Part shown: piece after piece, positions 35,805 to 43,798 of the stretch
Numbering within the stretch: position 1 is the stretch's first letter
Layout: each line of letters begins with the position of its first letter
Source: VRUE01 sp963697805
GTDB lineage: Bacteria > Actinomycetota > Thermoleophilia > Solirubrobacterales > 70-9
Length of the DNA: 64,000 nucleotides
NCBI GenBank assembly: GCA_963697805.1
Contig: CAVOPB010000003.1
Location: forward strand, 1-64,000
Direction of reading: 5' to 3'
Program-made: the position numbers and the translations under genes
Notes under the pieces: model-generated
What the model was told of the DNA's origin: nothing
Databases searched by the model: none
Seen by the model: only the letters and a program-made list of their open reading frames with translations

Positions 35805-35846
35805 CCGGCGCCAAAAGCCCCCGCAACTTGGGGAGTTTCCCGCCGG
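35805..35846 (+). terminator. Composite hairpin after operon 2
   Basis: Outer arms CCGGCG (35805-35810) and CGCCGG (35841-35846) enclose a run of C (35818-35822) opposite GGGG (35830-35833). It lies 39 nt after the stop of the last operon 2 gene. There is no T-run, and the stem has a large internal loop, so it is only a candidate terminator. Confidence 0.4.
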
Positions 35847-35889
35847 ATGACGCTGTGAGCCGCACGCAGCGGGATACCCAATAAGTACA

Positions 35890-35899
35890 GGTACGTACC
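35890..35899. promoter_or_regulatory. Palindrome GGTACGTACC with the recurring GCGGTACGTA motif
   Basis: A perfect 10-bp palindrome; extended by GC it includes the 10-mer GCGGTACGTA on the minus strand (35892-35901). Identical 10-mers lie at 214-223 and 20882-20891, and related CGGTAC boxes lie at about 19929, 20192, 21722 and 59685. Most are in non-coding DNA next to exported-protein genes. Possibly a regulator site. Confidence 0.4.
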
Positions 35900-36023
35900 G
35901 CAAATGAGCCCCAGACGCGGTAGTCTGGTTTGGACAGGCGCCCGTAATCGGGTCCTTGAAGTTGAACCGAGGAAATCGGATGGGTCACACCGCGGAGGTA
36001 TCGGTATCGCCATCACCGGCACG

Positions 36024-36824
36024 GTGGAGGCCAGTCTGAAGCGGCTCGCTCGCCACCCCGCGGTCCTCGCCCTCGTCGGCATCGTCGCGATCAGTGCGCT
36101 CGTGACTCCGCTCGCCGGGGCGGAGCGCTCGCAGGTCGGCAACCTGATCGTCTCCCTCAACGGCGGGATCCATCCGAGGACGCTGCCGCGGCACGACCGG
36201 GCGCCGGTCGGGGTGCATCTCTCCGGGCGCGTGGTCACCGCCGACAAGACCCCGGTGCCCCGGGTCAACTGGATCCGGCTCGAACTGGCGTGGAGGGGAG
36301 TGCTCCACACCAAGGGCCTGCCGGTCTGCCCGCAATCGCGGCTGGCGGGGCGCCTGAGCGCACAGGCGATGCGGGCCTGCGGGGCGGCGCTGGTCGGGCG
36401 CGGGGAGCTCTCCGCCGAGATCTTCGTCCCCTACCAGGAGCCGTTCGGGATCACGGCGCACCTCCTCGTCTTCAACGGGAAGACAAAGGCCGGGCGACCC
36501 GAGGTGCTGGTCCATGCCTTCACCGCCGACCCGCCGGTCTCGTTCGTGATCCCGTTCACCGTTCACAGGGTCGGCCCCTACAAGACGGTCCTGATCACGA
36601 CGATCCGGAAGTCGATCGGTCCCTGGCCTCACGTCGCCGACTTCCATGTCGCGATCTCGCGGAAATTCAACTACCAGGGCCACAGGGTCAGCTACCTGAG
36701 CGCCTCCTGCCCGATCCCGAAGGGCTTCACCGCCGGTTTCCTCTCCTTCGCCCGCGCGACCTACACCTTCGAGGGCGGGAAACAGCTGCGTACCGAATCG
36801 GTGCGCAGCTGCCGCGCCCGCTAG
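36024..36824 (+). CDS. Exported protein of unknown function, possible short relative of the ~900-aa family
   Basis: 266 aa from GTG 36024, chosen because a signal peptide (KRLARH then AVLALVGIVAISALVTPLAG) begins right after it. The frame is open back to ATG 35904, which would add 40 residues and could be leaderless. No good ribosome site is visible for either. A segment with two Cys about 18 residues apart followed by ALVGRGEL (near residues 120-145) recalls the ICxR...C...iG step in the C-terminal part of the ~900-aa proteins; this link is tentative. A final Cys lies close to the C-terminus (RSCRAR). It stands alone after operon 2 and overlaps the convergent gene by 4 nt. Confidence 0.65.
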   Translation: MEASLKRLARHPAVLALVGIVAISALVTPLAGAERSQVGNLIVSLNGGIHPRTLPRHDRAPVGVHLSGRVVTADKTPVPRVNWIRLELAWRGVLHTKGLPVCPQSRLAGRLSAQAMRACGAALVGRGELSAEIFVPYQEPFGITAHLLVFNGKTKAGRPEVLVHAFTADPPVSFVIPFTVHRVGPYKTVLITTIRKSIGPWPHVADFHVAISRKFNYQGHRVSYLSASCPIPKGFTAGFLSFARATYTFEGGKQLRTESVRSCRAR

Positions 36825-37453
36825 GGCATGTCGTAGAGGCTCTCGGACGCGAGCTCCTGCGCCCGGCGGCTCCAGAGCTTGATCTGCATGAAGATGTCGT
36901 CGCCGTAGCCCTTGAGGGCGTCGAGGGCGAGGATCGTGAAGCGCTCGTTCGAGATCGCTTCCTGGTCGACCGTCTCGCGGTCGAGCTCGGCGGTGGCCGC
37001 GACCGCGTTGGCGACGAGCGGGCGGCCCCAGACCAGGGTCACGTCGCCGGCGCGGCCGTTCTCGCCGAGCCAGCGGCCGATCACGTCGTCGTTGAGGTCG
37101 ATCCTCCAGTCGGGGTTGTCCTCGGCGATCACGTCGGTGAAGTCGGCGCTGGCCCTGAAGTCGTTCGGCTCGCCCTCCTCGGGGCGGGCGTATGAGACGT
37201 GGCCGAAGAGCTCGAGCTCTCCCTCCGGCCCCTCGACTCGGGCCGTGCAGGGAACCCAGGTCCGGCCGCCCCACGCCCGCTCCGGGAACCAGAAGAGCTT
37301 GTCCGGGGCCCTGACCCCCTCGGGCAGTTCCTCGATCTCGGCACACGCCTTCCGGAACGGCTCGGCGAGCCGTTCGACGAAGCGACCGTGCGGGATCCCC
37401 TCCTGGGTGCTGTCGGCGATGAAGCTCGGGATCGGTCGGGCGGTCGGCGCCAT
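36821..37453 (-). CDS. Conserved-looking cytoplasmic protein of unknown function
   Basis: 210 aa from ATG 37453. No signal peptide or membrane segment. The sequence is acidic and globular, with FWFPERAWGGRTWVPCTARV, a DLNDDVIGRWLGENGR block and VTLVWGRPLVANA. I do not recognise the family. It is the last gene of a minus-strand run starting at 40401, 11 nt after galT, so it probably shares that transcript. It overlaps the convergent gene at its 3' end by 4 nt. Confidence 0.7.
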   Translation of the reverse strand: MAPTARPIPSFIADSTQEGIPHGRFVERLAEPFRKACAEIEELPEGVRAPDKLFWFPERAWGGRTWVPCTARVEGPEGELELFGHVSYARPEEGEPNDFRASADFTDVIAEDNPDWRIDLNDDVIGRWLGENGRAGDVTLVWGRPLVANAVAATAELDRETVDQEAISNERFTILALDALKGYGDDIFMQIKLWSRRAQELASESLYDMP

Positions 37454-37464
37454 CGCGGGAGACC

Positions 37465-38520
37465 CTATTCGCCGAGCGCCGCACGCAGGTCGGCCGCCGC
37501 CCGCTCGGGGGGGTAGATGTTGATGTCGACACCCGTCGCCAGCTCGAACGAGGCCCTGACCGTGAGGCGGGGCAGGATGTCGATGTGCCAGTGGAAGTGC
37601 TCGGCTCCGCGGGGCGCGGTGCGGACCCACATGTTCAGCTCCGGCGAGCCGCCGAACATCTCTCGCAGCCCCCGCAGCGCGGTGTGGAGCATCGCCGCGC
37701 CCCCGTCATCGTCCTCGAAGCGGGCCGACTCGACCCGCGGCACGACTCGCAGCTCGAATGGCGAGCGCGAGGCCCAGGGGCAGATCAGCGCCGCCTTGTC
37801 GTCGATCGCGACCAGGCGCTCCTGTTTGCGAACCTCGGCGACGAGGACGTCGCTGAGAATGCCGCTGCCGCCGGTCCGTTCGCGGTAGGCGCCGAACCGC
37901 TCGCGCTCGCGCGCGACCGCCAGCGGCACGAACGGCAGCGCGTAGAGCTGGGCGTGGGTGTGGGGGAGGGAGGCCCCGGCCCCGGCGCCCTCGTTGACCA
38001 CCAGCTGCACGTAGTGGGAGTCGCGGTGGGCGCGCATCCGCTCCCGCCACGTCGCGATCGCGCCCGCGAACCGCTCCTCGCCGAGCTCGACCATCGCCGT
38101 CGCGTGCTCAGGCGCGTGGACGATCACCTCATGGGCCCCGCGCGCCGGCCGCGACGCGAACAGGTCCGCTTCGCCCGCCCGCCGCGAGGTGAGGAGCGGG
38201 TCGCCGCCCTCGCTGAACGCGCCCGCCTCAGCCGAGGTCGCCGAGGCGCCGGCGGGCTCCCCACCCGCCTCCAGTGCGGGGTAGAGGTTCGGGACGACGC
38301 GGCTCGTCCACCCGGGTGTGTCGGGATCGCCGCCGTCCGGTCGCACCGCATAGACCTCGGGCGGCGTCTTTCCCTCGCTGCCCTCGCAGAACGGGCAGCC
38401 CTCGGGCCCCTTCTCCTCGCTCCGCGACGGGCTGAACCCCTCCGGCCGATCGGCGCGGCCGGGCGCGAGGATCGTTCTCAGCCCGGTCAGCTGGTCGATT
38501 CGTATCTCGGGCGCGCTCAG
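37465..38520 (-). CDS. galT: Galactose-1-phosphate uridylyltransferase-type protein
   Basis: A HIT-superfamily nucleotidyltransferase that would exchange UMP between UDP-glucose and galactose-1-phosphate (Leloir pathway). Seen: SLPHTHAQLYALPFVPL with the catalytic His-X-His region, HFHWHIDILPRL near the C-terminus, and an N-terminal zinc-type CPFCEG. The N-terminal third (EIRIDQLTGLRTILAPGRAD through TPPEV) is clearly coding, but no ATG, GTG or TTG exists in frame before GTG 38346. The only start-like codon giving the full N-terminus is CTG 38520, which overlaps the slipin stop as CTGA. Either a rare CTG start is used or the database start at 38346 loses the CPFC motif. Full form is 351 aa. 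Confidence 0.8.
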   Translation of the reverse strand: MSAPEIRIDQLTGLRTILAPGRADRPEGFSPSRSEEKGPEGCPFCEGSEGKTPPEVYAVRPDGGDPDTPGWTSRVVPNLYPALEAGGEPAGASATSAEAGAFSEGGDPLLTSRRAGEADLFASRPARGAHEVIVHAPEHATAMVELGEERFAGAIATWRERMRAHRDSHYVQLVVNEGAGAGASLPHTHAQLYALPFVPLAVARERERFGAYRERTGGSGILSDVLVAEVRKQERLVAIDDKAALICPWASRSPFELRVVPRVESARFEDDDGGAAMLHTALRGLREMFGGSPELNMWVRTAPRGAEHFHWHIDILPRLTVRASFELATGVDINIYPPERAAADLRAALGE

Positions 38521-39356
38521 GAGCGGGAGGGGGGAAGGTCGTCAGGCAGAGGGGGCGGCTCGGGCGGCTCGGGCCCCTTCGGCCTCGGCGTCGGCGCAGC
38601 CCCGCCCTGGCTGCGGCCCTCGAAGGCCTCGAGCAGGTCCATCGGCAGCGGGAAGACGACGGTGGTGCTCTGGTTGGTGCCGATTTCGAGCAGCGTTTGG
38701 AGATAGCGGAGCTGCAATGAGGCCGGGTTGGTGCTGATGATGTCGGCGGCGTCGGTGAGCTTCTGCGCCGCCTGGAACTCGCCCTCGGAGTTGATGATCT
38801 TGGCTCGCCGCTCACGCTCGGCCTCGGCCTGGCGGGCGATGGCCCGCTGCATCTGTTCGGGAATCTCGACGTCCTTGATCTCGACCGCGGTCACCTTCAC
38901 CCCCCAGGGCTCGGTCGACTCGTCGATGATCGTTTGCAGCTCCTCGTTGAGCCGCTCGCGCTCAGAGAGAAGCTGGTCGAACTCGGCCTTGCCGAGTACC
39001 GAGCGCAGCGCCGTCTGTGAGATCTGCGACGTCGCGAGGAGGAAGTTTTCGACCTCGGTGATCGCTTTGCGCGGATCGATCACGCGGAAATAGGCGACGG
39101 CGTTGACGCCGGCGGGGACGTTGTCGCGGGTGATCACCTCCTGCGGCGGGATGTTGAGCGTGACGGTTCGCAGATCGACTTTGACCATCCGGTCGACGAA
39201 CGGGATCAGCAGAATCAGCCCCGGCCCCTTCTGAGCGATCAGACGTCCGAGACGGAAGATCACCCCGCGTTCGTACTCGCGCAGGATCCGCACTGCGGAA
39301 AGCAGGACGACGATCAGAATCGCAAGCACCACCACCAGTGCGATAAGTGCTGCCAT
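38517..39356 (-). CDS. SPFH/Band 7 slipin-type membrane protein
   Basis: 279 aa. One N-terminal membrane helix (IALVVVLAILIVVLLSAV) is followed by the Band 7 core: REYERGVIFRLGR, KGPGLILLIPFVD and DLRTVTLNIPPQEVITRDNV. A coiled, charged helix (QRAIARQAEAERERRAKIINSEGE) and a Pro-rich tail complete it. Slipins form membrane microdomain scaffolds and usually pair with NfeD proteins; here nfeD lies immediately upstream with no gap. Family call is firm; the physiological role is inferred. Confidence 0.92.
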   Translation of the reverse strand: MAALIALVVVLAILIVVLLSAVRILREYERGVIFRLGRLIAQKGPGLILLIPFVDRMVKVDLRTVTLNIPPQEVITRDNVPAGVNAVAYFRVIDPRKAITEVENFLLATSQISQTALRSVLGKAEFDQLLSERERLNEELQTIIDESTEPWGVKVTAVEIKDVEIPEQMQRAIARQAEAERERRAKIINSEGEFQAAQKLTDAADIISTNPASLQLRYLQTLLEIGTNQSTTVVFPLPMDLLEAFEGRSQGGAAPTPRPKGPEPPEPPPLPDDLPPSRS

Positions 39357-39815
39357 CTAGTCCGCTCCTTCCTCGGTTCCGGTCAACGGCACCACGACAA
39401 GCGTCAGGCCATCGACCGACTCGACCCTGACTCTATCTCCCTGTGTCGCCCGCCCCTCTCCGTCGCGCAGGCGAGCGTGCCAAATCGCCCCGTGAACGAA
39501 GACCCGGCCCTCTGGGTCGAGGGTGGACCGGACCTCCGCGATCTTCCCCTTCATCTCCTCGTAGCCGGTCTGAACCGGTTCGTTGCGATATGCGGCAAGC
39601 GCTTTGCGGCCGGCGAGGATGACCAGGGCGCCGAGCACCAACGCGACCGCGACGATCACGACGACGGGCACGGTGTGACCCTGGTCCCGATAGATCAGTC
39701 CGGCGGCGACGAGGGCGCCGACGCCGAGGATCCCGAGGACCCCGCTCGGGACGTGGGCCTCGGCGATGAACAGCACCAACGCTAGCGCCAGCAGGGCGAC
39801 GATCTCGGCGGTCAT
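39357..39815 (-). CDS. NfeD-like membrane protein
   Basis: 152 aa. Membrane helices at about residues 5-20, 27-43 and 48-67 are followed by a soluble C-terminal OB-like domain with GKIAEVRSTLDPEGRVFVHG and GDRVRVESVDGLTLVV, typical of short NfeD proteins. It lacks the serine-protease domain of long NfeD. The stop abuts the slipin start, and NfeD-slipin pairs are a known conserved arrangement. It likely works with the slipin in the membrane. Confidence 0.9.
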   Translation of the reverse strand: MTAEIVALLALALVLFIAEAHVPSGVLGILGVGALVAAGLIYRDQGHTVPVVVIVAVALVLGALVILAGRKALAAYRNEPVQTGYEEMKGKIAEVRSTLDPEGRVFVHGAIWHARLRDGEGRATQGDRVRVESVDGLTLVVVPLTGTEEGAD

Positions 39816-39822
39816 CCGGACC

Positions 39823-40401
39823 TCATGATCCCAGTGCGTAGCGCTCGATGTCGGAGCGGAGCTCTGCCTGGTTGTCGTAGGGGCCCTGTTTGAGGAAGAC
39901 CAGCCTGCCGTCGGGCGAGTAGAAGGCGGTGTCGGGGAGCCCGACGCTGGCCCCGATGCTGTCGGCGATGTCCTCGTCGGGGTCGGTGTAGCTCGGGTAG
40001 GGAACCGGCCGCTCGCCGAGGAAGGTGCGCGCGGCGTCGTCGGAGTCCTGGCTGTCGATCGCGAGGAACGCGACCCGCTTGCCGTACCTCGCGCTCAGCT
40101 GCTGGAAGGACGGGAACTCGAACCGGCAGGGGCCGCACCATGACGCCCAGACATTGACGACGACCGGGAAGCCGTGCAGCTCCGCGATCCGGGATCGGTA
40201 GGCGTCGAGGCCGCCCCCGAGCAGCTGGTTGGACTGGCGGTGGAGGGCCGCGAGCGGCGCCGGCGCGCCGGCCAGCGCCTTCGCGTAGTCCGGATGGGCG
40301 CCGCCGCTCTCACCTTCCCCCGACCCGCACCCGGCGACGCCAGCCACGACGGAGATCAGGAGGACGAGGCCGATCGAGAGCCTTTGCCGCAATGCCGTCA
40401 A
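39823..40401 (-). CDS. TlpA/thioredoxin-like lipoprotein
   Basis: 192 aa if TTG 40401 is used; the frame is open to 40512, but the extra N-terminus does not look like a signal peptide. From TTG a lipoprotein signal (LSIGLVLLISVVAGVAGC) has lipobox VAGC. The mature part has the thioredoxin fold with WASWCGPCRFEFPSF, whose WCGPC active site suits disulfide reduction outside the membrane, for example in cytochrome c maturation. YxDPDEDIADSIG and LPDTAFYSPDGRLVF fit the rest of the TlpA family. First gene of the minus-strand run that continues with nfeD 8 nt later. Confidence 0.85.
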   Translation of the reverse strand: MTALRQRLSIGLVLLISVVAGVAGCGSGEGESGGAHPDYAKALAGAPAPLAALHRQSNQLLGGGLDAYRSRIAELHGFPVVVNVWASWCGPCRFEFPSFQQLSARYGKRVAFLAIDSQDSDDAARTFLGERPVPYPSYTDPDEDIADSIGASVGLPDTAFYSPDGRLVFLKQGPYDNQAELRSDIERYALGS

Positions 40402-40548
40402 TTCCTTGACTACAATACGTTCCGTTCGGTTCGCCGGTATGCGGGCCGCTGAGTAAGCCAGAGGAATGGGGAGACCACCTCCGGCAGCCTCACCAAGTTT
40501 TCTCGGCAGCACACTCGAGTCGCTGCTGAGACGAATCCGGAAGCCTTT

Positions 40549-43113
40549 ATGGCCAAGACCAGCGAAGTTGCCACGCCAGTGGCAGTTCCTTCAGCCGCCG
40601 ATATCGAGCGGGCGGCCGAGTTCGCCCGCGAGCCGCTCCTCCTCGACGGCGAGGGGCCGGAGGCGCTCGCCCCCGGCACCGCGCGCCGCGAGGCGCTCGA
40701 CGCCGCGGTCGCCGAGCTCGACCAGGGGCTGGAGAACCCCTCGATCGAGTGGCGGCGGAACTTCTCGCTGCTGCTCGGCCTCGAGCGCTTGCTGGCGGAG
40801 GAGCCGCCGAAGCTGCGCGACGGCGCCGAGCTCAACCCCCACCAGGTGGACGCGCTCTCCGGGACCCTGACCGAGCTGATCGCCGAGCAGCAGGTCGCGC
40901 TGAACGGCGGTGGCCGCAACGGCGCCAACGGCGGCGCGGCGGCAGTCCCCGCCGCTCCCGCCGACGAGGAGGAGCCGCTCGAGGATGAGGAGCCGCTCGA
41001 GGATGAGGATCTCGCCGCCGACGAGGAGCCCCAGGACTGGGATGAGCCGAAGGGCGAGGATGAGGAGCAGGTCGCCGAGGCGCCCGAGGACCCCGGTGCC
41101 GCACGCCGCTTCTGGTTCGAGCACGCGACCGGCGCCGGCAAGACCGTCGCCGCGGTCGGGTTCATCGACGCCTCCCGCACCGGCGGCGTCCTGATCCTCA
41201 CCCACCGTCGCAACCTCGTCGACCAATTCATCGGCGAGATCTCCGACCGCGGGTACAAGGAGCGGCTGCGACCGCCCCTGCTCGACGGCCGCGACGACCC
41301 CGATGGCCCGGTGACGGTCGAGACCTACCAGTGGTTCGTCCGCAACCACAAGAAGATCTCCGACGCCTACTCGATCGTGATCTGCGACGAGGCCCACACC
41401 GCCCTCGGCGAGAAAACGAGTGCCTGCATCCGCGCCTGGGACGGTCCGGTGTTCATCGGGATGACCGCGACCGGGGCGCTGATCGCCCGGCACGTCACCG
41501 ACCTCTTCCCGACCCAGACCTCGCGCTTCGACCTCGCCCAGGCGGCGCGCCGCGGCGTGATCTCGCCGCTCCGCTGCATGCGGATTCCGCCCGGGCCCGG
41601 GGTGCGGACGATCGCCAAGGTGCCGCTCCGCAAAGGGGAGGTCGACCAGGACTTCGACCAGGAGGAGCTGGCCGCGCTGCTCGACCAAGAGCCCTTCAAC
41701 GTCGCGATCGCCGACCTCTACAAAACCCGGTTCAAAGACGTGCCCGGCGTCCTCTACACCGCCGGCGTCCAGCACGCGAAGAACGTCGCCAAAGCGTTGC
41801 AGAAGGCGGGCATCGTCGCCCGCGCGGTCTCCGGTGAGACGCCTAAGCGCGAACTGGCCGAGATCCTCGCCGGGTTCGAGCGCGGCGAGGTCGATGTCCT
41901 CTGCAACGCGATGCTCCTCGCCGAGGGTTGGAACTCGCCGCGGGCGACGATCTGCATGCATCTGGCGCCGACCGCCTCGCGGCGCGTCTACCAGCAGAGG
42001 GTCGGCCGCGTCACCCGCCGCGCCCCCGGCAAGGAGGCCGGCCTCGTCGTCGACTTCGTCCATCCGGCGACGACCCACGACGAGACGATCGTCACCCTCC
42101 ACAGCCTGCTCGACCGCGACGTCTATCGCGGCGGTGCGATCGTCATCGGTCCCGTCCGTCGCGGCCGCGGCCGCCGGGTCCGGGTCGAGCGGCGGGTCGT
42201 ACCCGTCTCCGAGGACCCGGAGCGCCGCACCCAGGTGCTCGAACGGGAGATGTGGCGGATCGCGGTCGAGAACCTCGACTACCCCGAGCGTCACGCCTGG
42301 GCGGCGCTCGCCGGCGCCCGCGTCAACCCGCAGAACTGGCGTCGCGCGCGGGCGATGCTCCAGAACGACAAGACCAAGGAGCTCCGCCGGCGCTTCCTCC
42401 TCACCTGCGTCCAACGCAATCGCAACTCGCAACTGCGGCTCAAGGCCCTGGCGGAGATCGCCGACCTGCGCGACCCCGACGCCTTCGACGACGCGATCGA
42501 CATCGTCGGCACCTGGAGTCGGGAGGACAAACGGGCCGGGACGAAGACCCTGCTGCAGGCGCTGGTCGACAAACGGATCGGCCGCCGCGACCAGGCCCAG
42601 GCCTGGGTCTGGCGGCTCGCCACATACACCCGCGAGCTGCACGAAGAGTATGCGGTGCAGCGCTGGCCGGAGACCAAGCGGCTGCTCGGGCTGCTCGTCA
42701 ACTCCTCCGGCCGCGCCCATGGCCGCAACGCCCGCCGCCTCGTCCACGCCGCCCGCAAACAGGACCGCCGCCTCGCGGTGGCGCTGCTCGCCGGCGCCGT
42801 CTCCCACACCCCCGAAGGTGAGGAGGTGCTGCGGGGGGCGCGGATGCGGATGGCCCGCAAACCGTCGGCGACCGCGCGCGAACTGCTGAGGAACTTCCCG
42901 AAAGGCGGAAAACGGCGCCGCAAACGCAAAAAGAACAAGAACGGCAGCGAGAACGGCGCCGCAAAGGGCGGCAAGAAGGGCGGCAAGGCAGCTATCGAGG
43001 AGGCCGCCGCCGAGGATGTCGTGGTCGATGTCGAGGAGAACGGGTCAGACGGTGAGGTGGACCTCACCGGCGCCGAGGGCGACGCGGTCGCCGCCGGCGG
43101 TGAGGACGAGTAG
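40549..43113 (+). CDS. DEAD/DEAH-box superfamily II helicase with an acidic insert
   Basis: 854 aa. N-terminal region with NPHQVDAL (Q-motif-like, ~98), then a very acidic, repeated stretch (EEPLEDEEPLEDEDLAADEE and around, ~140-185). Walker A ATGAGKTVAA lies at ~193, DEAH in ICDEAHTALGE at ~280, FIGMTATGAL follows, and the second RecA-like domain ends in QQRVGRVTRRAPGK. Beyond ~540 the protein is helical and rich in Arg/Asp, with a Lys/Arg-rich stretch (KGGKRRRKRKKNKN) and an acidic end. The ATP-dependent helicase core is certain; the nucleic-acid substrate is unknown. The 3' end overlaps the convergent birA by 69 nt. A TTGACT...box lies upstream at ~40405 but no promoter is certain. Confidence 0.88.
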   Translation: MAKTSEVATPVAVPSAADIERAAEFAREPLLLDGEGPEALAPGTARREALDAAVAELDQGLENPSIEWRRNFSLLLGLERLLAEEPPKLRDGAELNPHQVDALSGTLTELIAEQQVALNGGGRNGANGGAAAVPAAPADEEEPLEDEEPLEDEDLAADEEPQDWDEPKGEDEEQVAEAPEDPGAARRFWFEHATGAGKTVAAVGFIDASRTGGVLILTHRRNLVDQFIGEISDRGYKERLRPPLLDGRDDPDGPVTVETYQWFVRNHKKISDAYSIVICDEAHTALGEKTSACIRAWDGPVFIGMTATGALIARHVTDLFPTQTSRFDLAQAARRGVISPLRCMRIPPGPGVRTIAKVPLRKGEVDQDFDQEELAALLDQEPFNVAIADLYKTRFKDVPGVLYTAGVQHAKNVAKALQKAGIVARAVSGETPKRELAEILAGFERGEVDVLCNAMLLAEGWNSPRATICMHLAPTASRRVYQQRVGRVTRRAPGKEAGLVVDFVHPATTHDETIVTLHSLLDRDVYRGGAIVIGPVRRGRGRRVRVERRVVPVSEDPERRTQVLEREMWRIAVENLDYPERHAWAALAGARVNPQNWRRARAMLQNDKTKELRRRFLLTCVQRNRNSQLRLKALAEIADLRDPDAFDDAIDIVGTWSREDKRAGTKTLLQALVDKRIGRRDQAQAWVWRLATYTRELHEEYAVQRWPETKRLLGLLVNSSGRAHGRNARRLVHAARKQDRRLAVALLAGAVSHTPEGEEVLRGARMRMARKPSATARELLRNFPKGGKRRRKRKKNKNGSENGAAKGGKKGGKAAIEEAAAEDVVVDVEENGSDGEVDLTGAEGDAVAAGGEDE

Positions 43114-43752
43114 GTCCCCCGACTCGCCGACGCCGTCGGCGATCCCCGAGCCCCCGTCCCAGGAGATCTCGCGGCCGCGCAGCGCGTCGCGCTCCGCCCA
43201 GGCGGAGATGACGGTCCCGGCCTCGGCGTCGACCCACCGGCCCAGCCTCGCGTCGAGCGCCGCCCGCGCCTCCTCGGCCCGGGGGGTGGAGCGCAGCGAG
43301 GTCGCGGTATCCCTCAGCTCGGGCGGGAATTCCTCGCTCGAGATCGCGATGTTGAGCCCGATCCCGACGACCGCCCAGCCGTCCTGCGGCCTCGCCTCGA
43401 TCAGGATCCCCGCCAGCTTGCGCTCTCCGACCCAGATGTCGTTGGGCCACTTGATCCGGCACTCGACCGAGTCGTCGAGTTGCTCGGCCGTCTCGCAGAC
43501 GGCGACCGCGGCCGCGAGCGGCAGCAGCGCGTGCCGCCGCTCGAGCGGGCGGACGATCGCCGAGTAGAGGAGGGCGCCGCCGGCCGGCGCCGTCCAGCTG
43601 CGTCCCTGCCTGCCGCGGCCGGCGGTCTGCTCGGCGGCGGTGACGACGGTCCCGCCGGGGGCGCTGGCCGCCGCCAGCTCACGCGCCACGGAGTTGGTCG
43701 AGTCGGTGACCCGGAAATGCCGGTGTGGCCGCCCGAGCCTCATGCCCCGCAT
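43045..43752 (-). CDS. birA: Biotin--[acetyl-CoA-carboxylase] ligase, no HTH
   Basis: 235 aa. Ligase motifs: DSTNSVARELA, the biotinyl-AMP loop GRGRQGRSWTAPAGGALLYS, IKWPNDIWVGERKLAGILIEA and VVGIGLNI. The N-terminal DNA-binding domain of bifunctional BirA is absent, so it should be a plain ligase that attaches biotin to carboxylase carrier domains. Start ATG 43752; ATG 43743 is possible. A 12-bp inverted repeat ends just upstream of the start. The 3' end overlaps the helicase gene. Confidence 0.93.
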   Translation of the reverse strand: MRGMRLGRPHRHFRVTDSTNSVARELAAASAPGGTVVTAAEQTAGRGRQGRSWTAPAGGALLYSAIVRPLERRHALLPLAAAVAVCETAEQLDDSVECRIKWPNDIWVGERKLAGILIEARPQDGWAVVGIGLNIAISSEEFPPELRDTATSLRSTPRAEEARAALDARLGRWVDAEAGTVISAWAERDALRGREISWDGGSGIADGVGESGDLLVLTAGGDRVALGAGEVHLTV

Positions 43753-43753
43753 T

Positions 43754-43796
43754 GCGGTCGAGGTTGAGACCGCATACCGGCTCTAACCTCGACCGC
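43754..43796 (-). terminator. 12-bp perfect inverted repeat between hemD and birA
   Basis: GCGGTCGAGGTT (43754-43765) and AACCTCGACCGC (43785-43796) are separated by 19 nt. It begins 2 nt after the stop of the cobA-hemD gene and ends 1 nt before the birA start, all on the minus strand. It fits a terminator for the heme operon, or a control element for birA. No T-run is present. Confidence 0.5.
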
Positions 43797-43798
43797 AC

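Noticed and set aside
40405..40440. A fifth copy of the shared promoter module upstream of the helicase (TTGACT)
   Set aside because: TTGAC is present, but the CGGT and TGTTC blocks are not at the fixed offsets.
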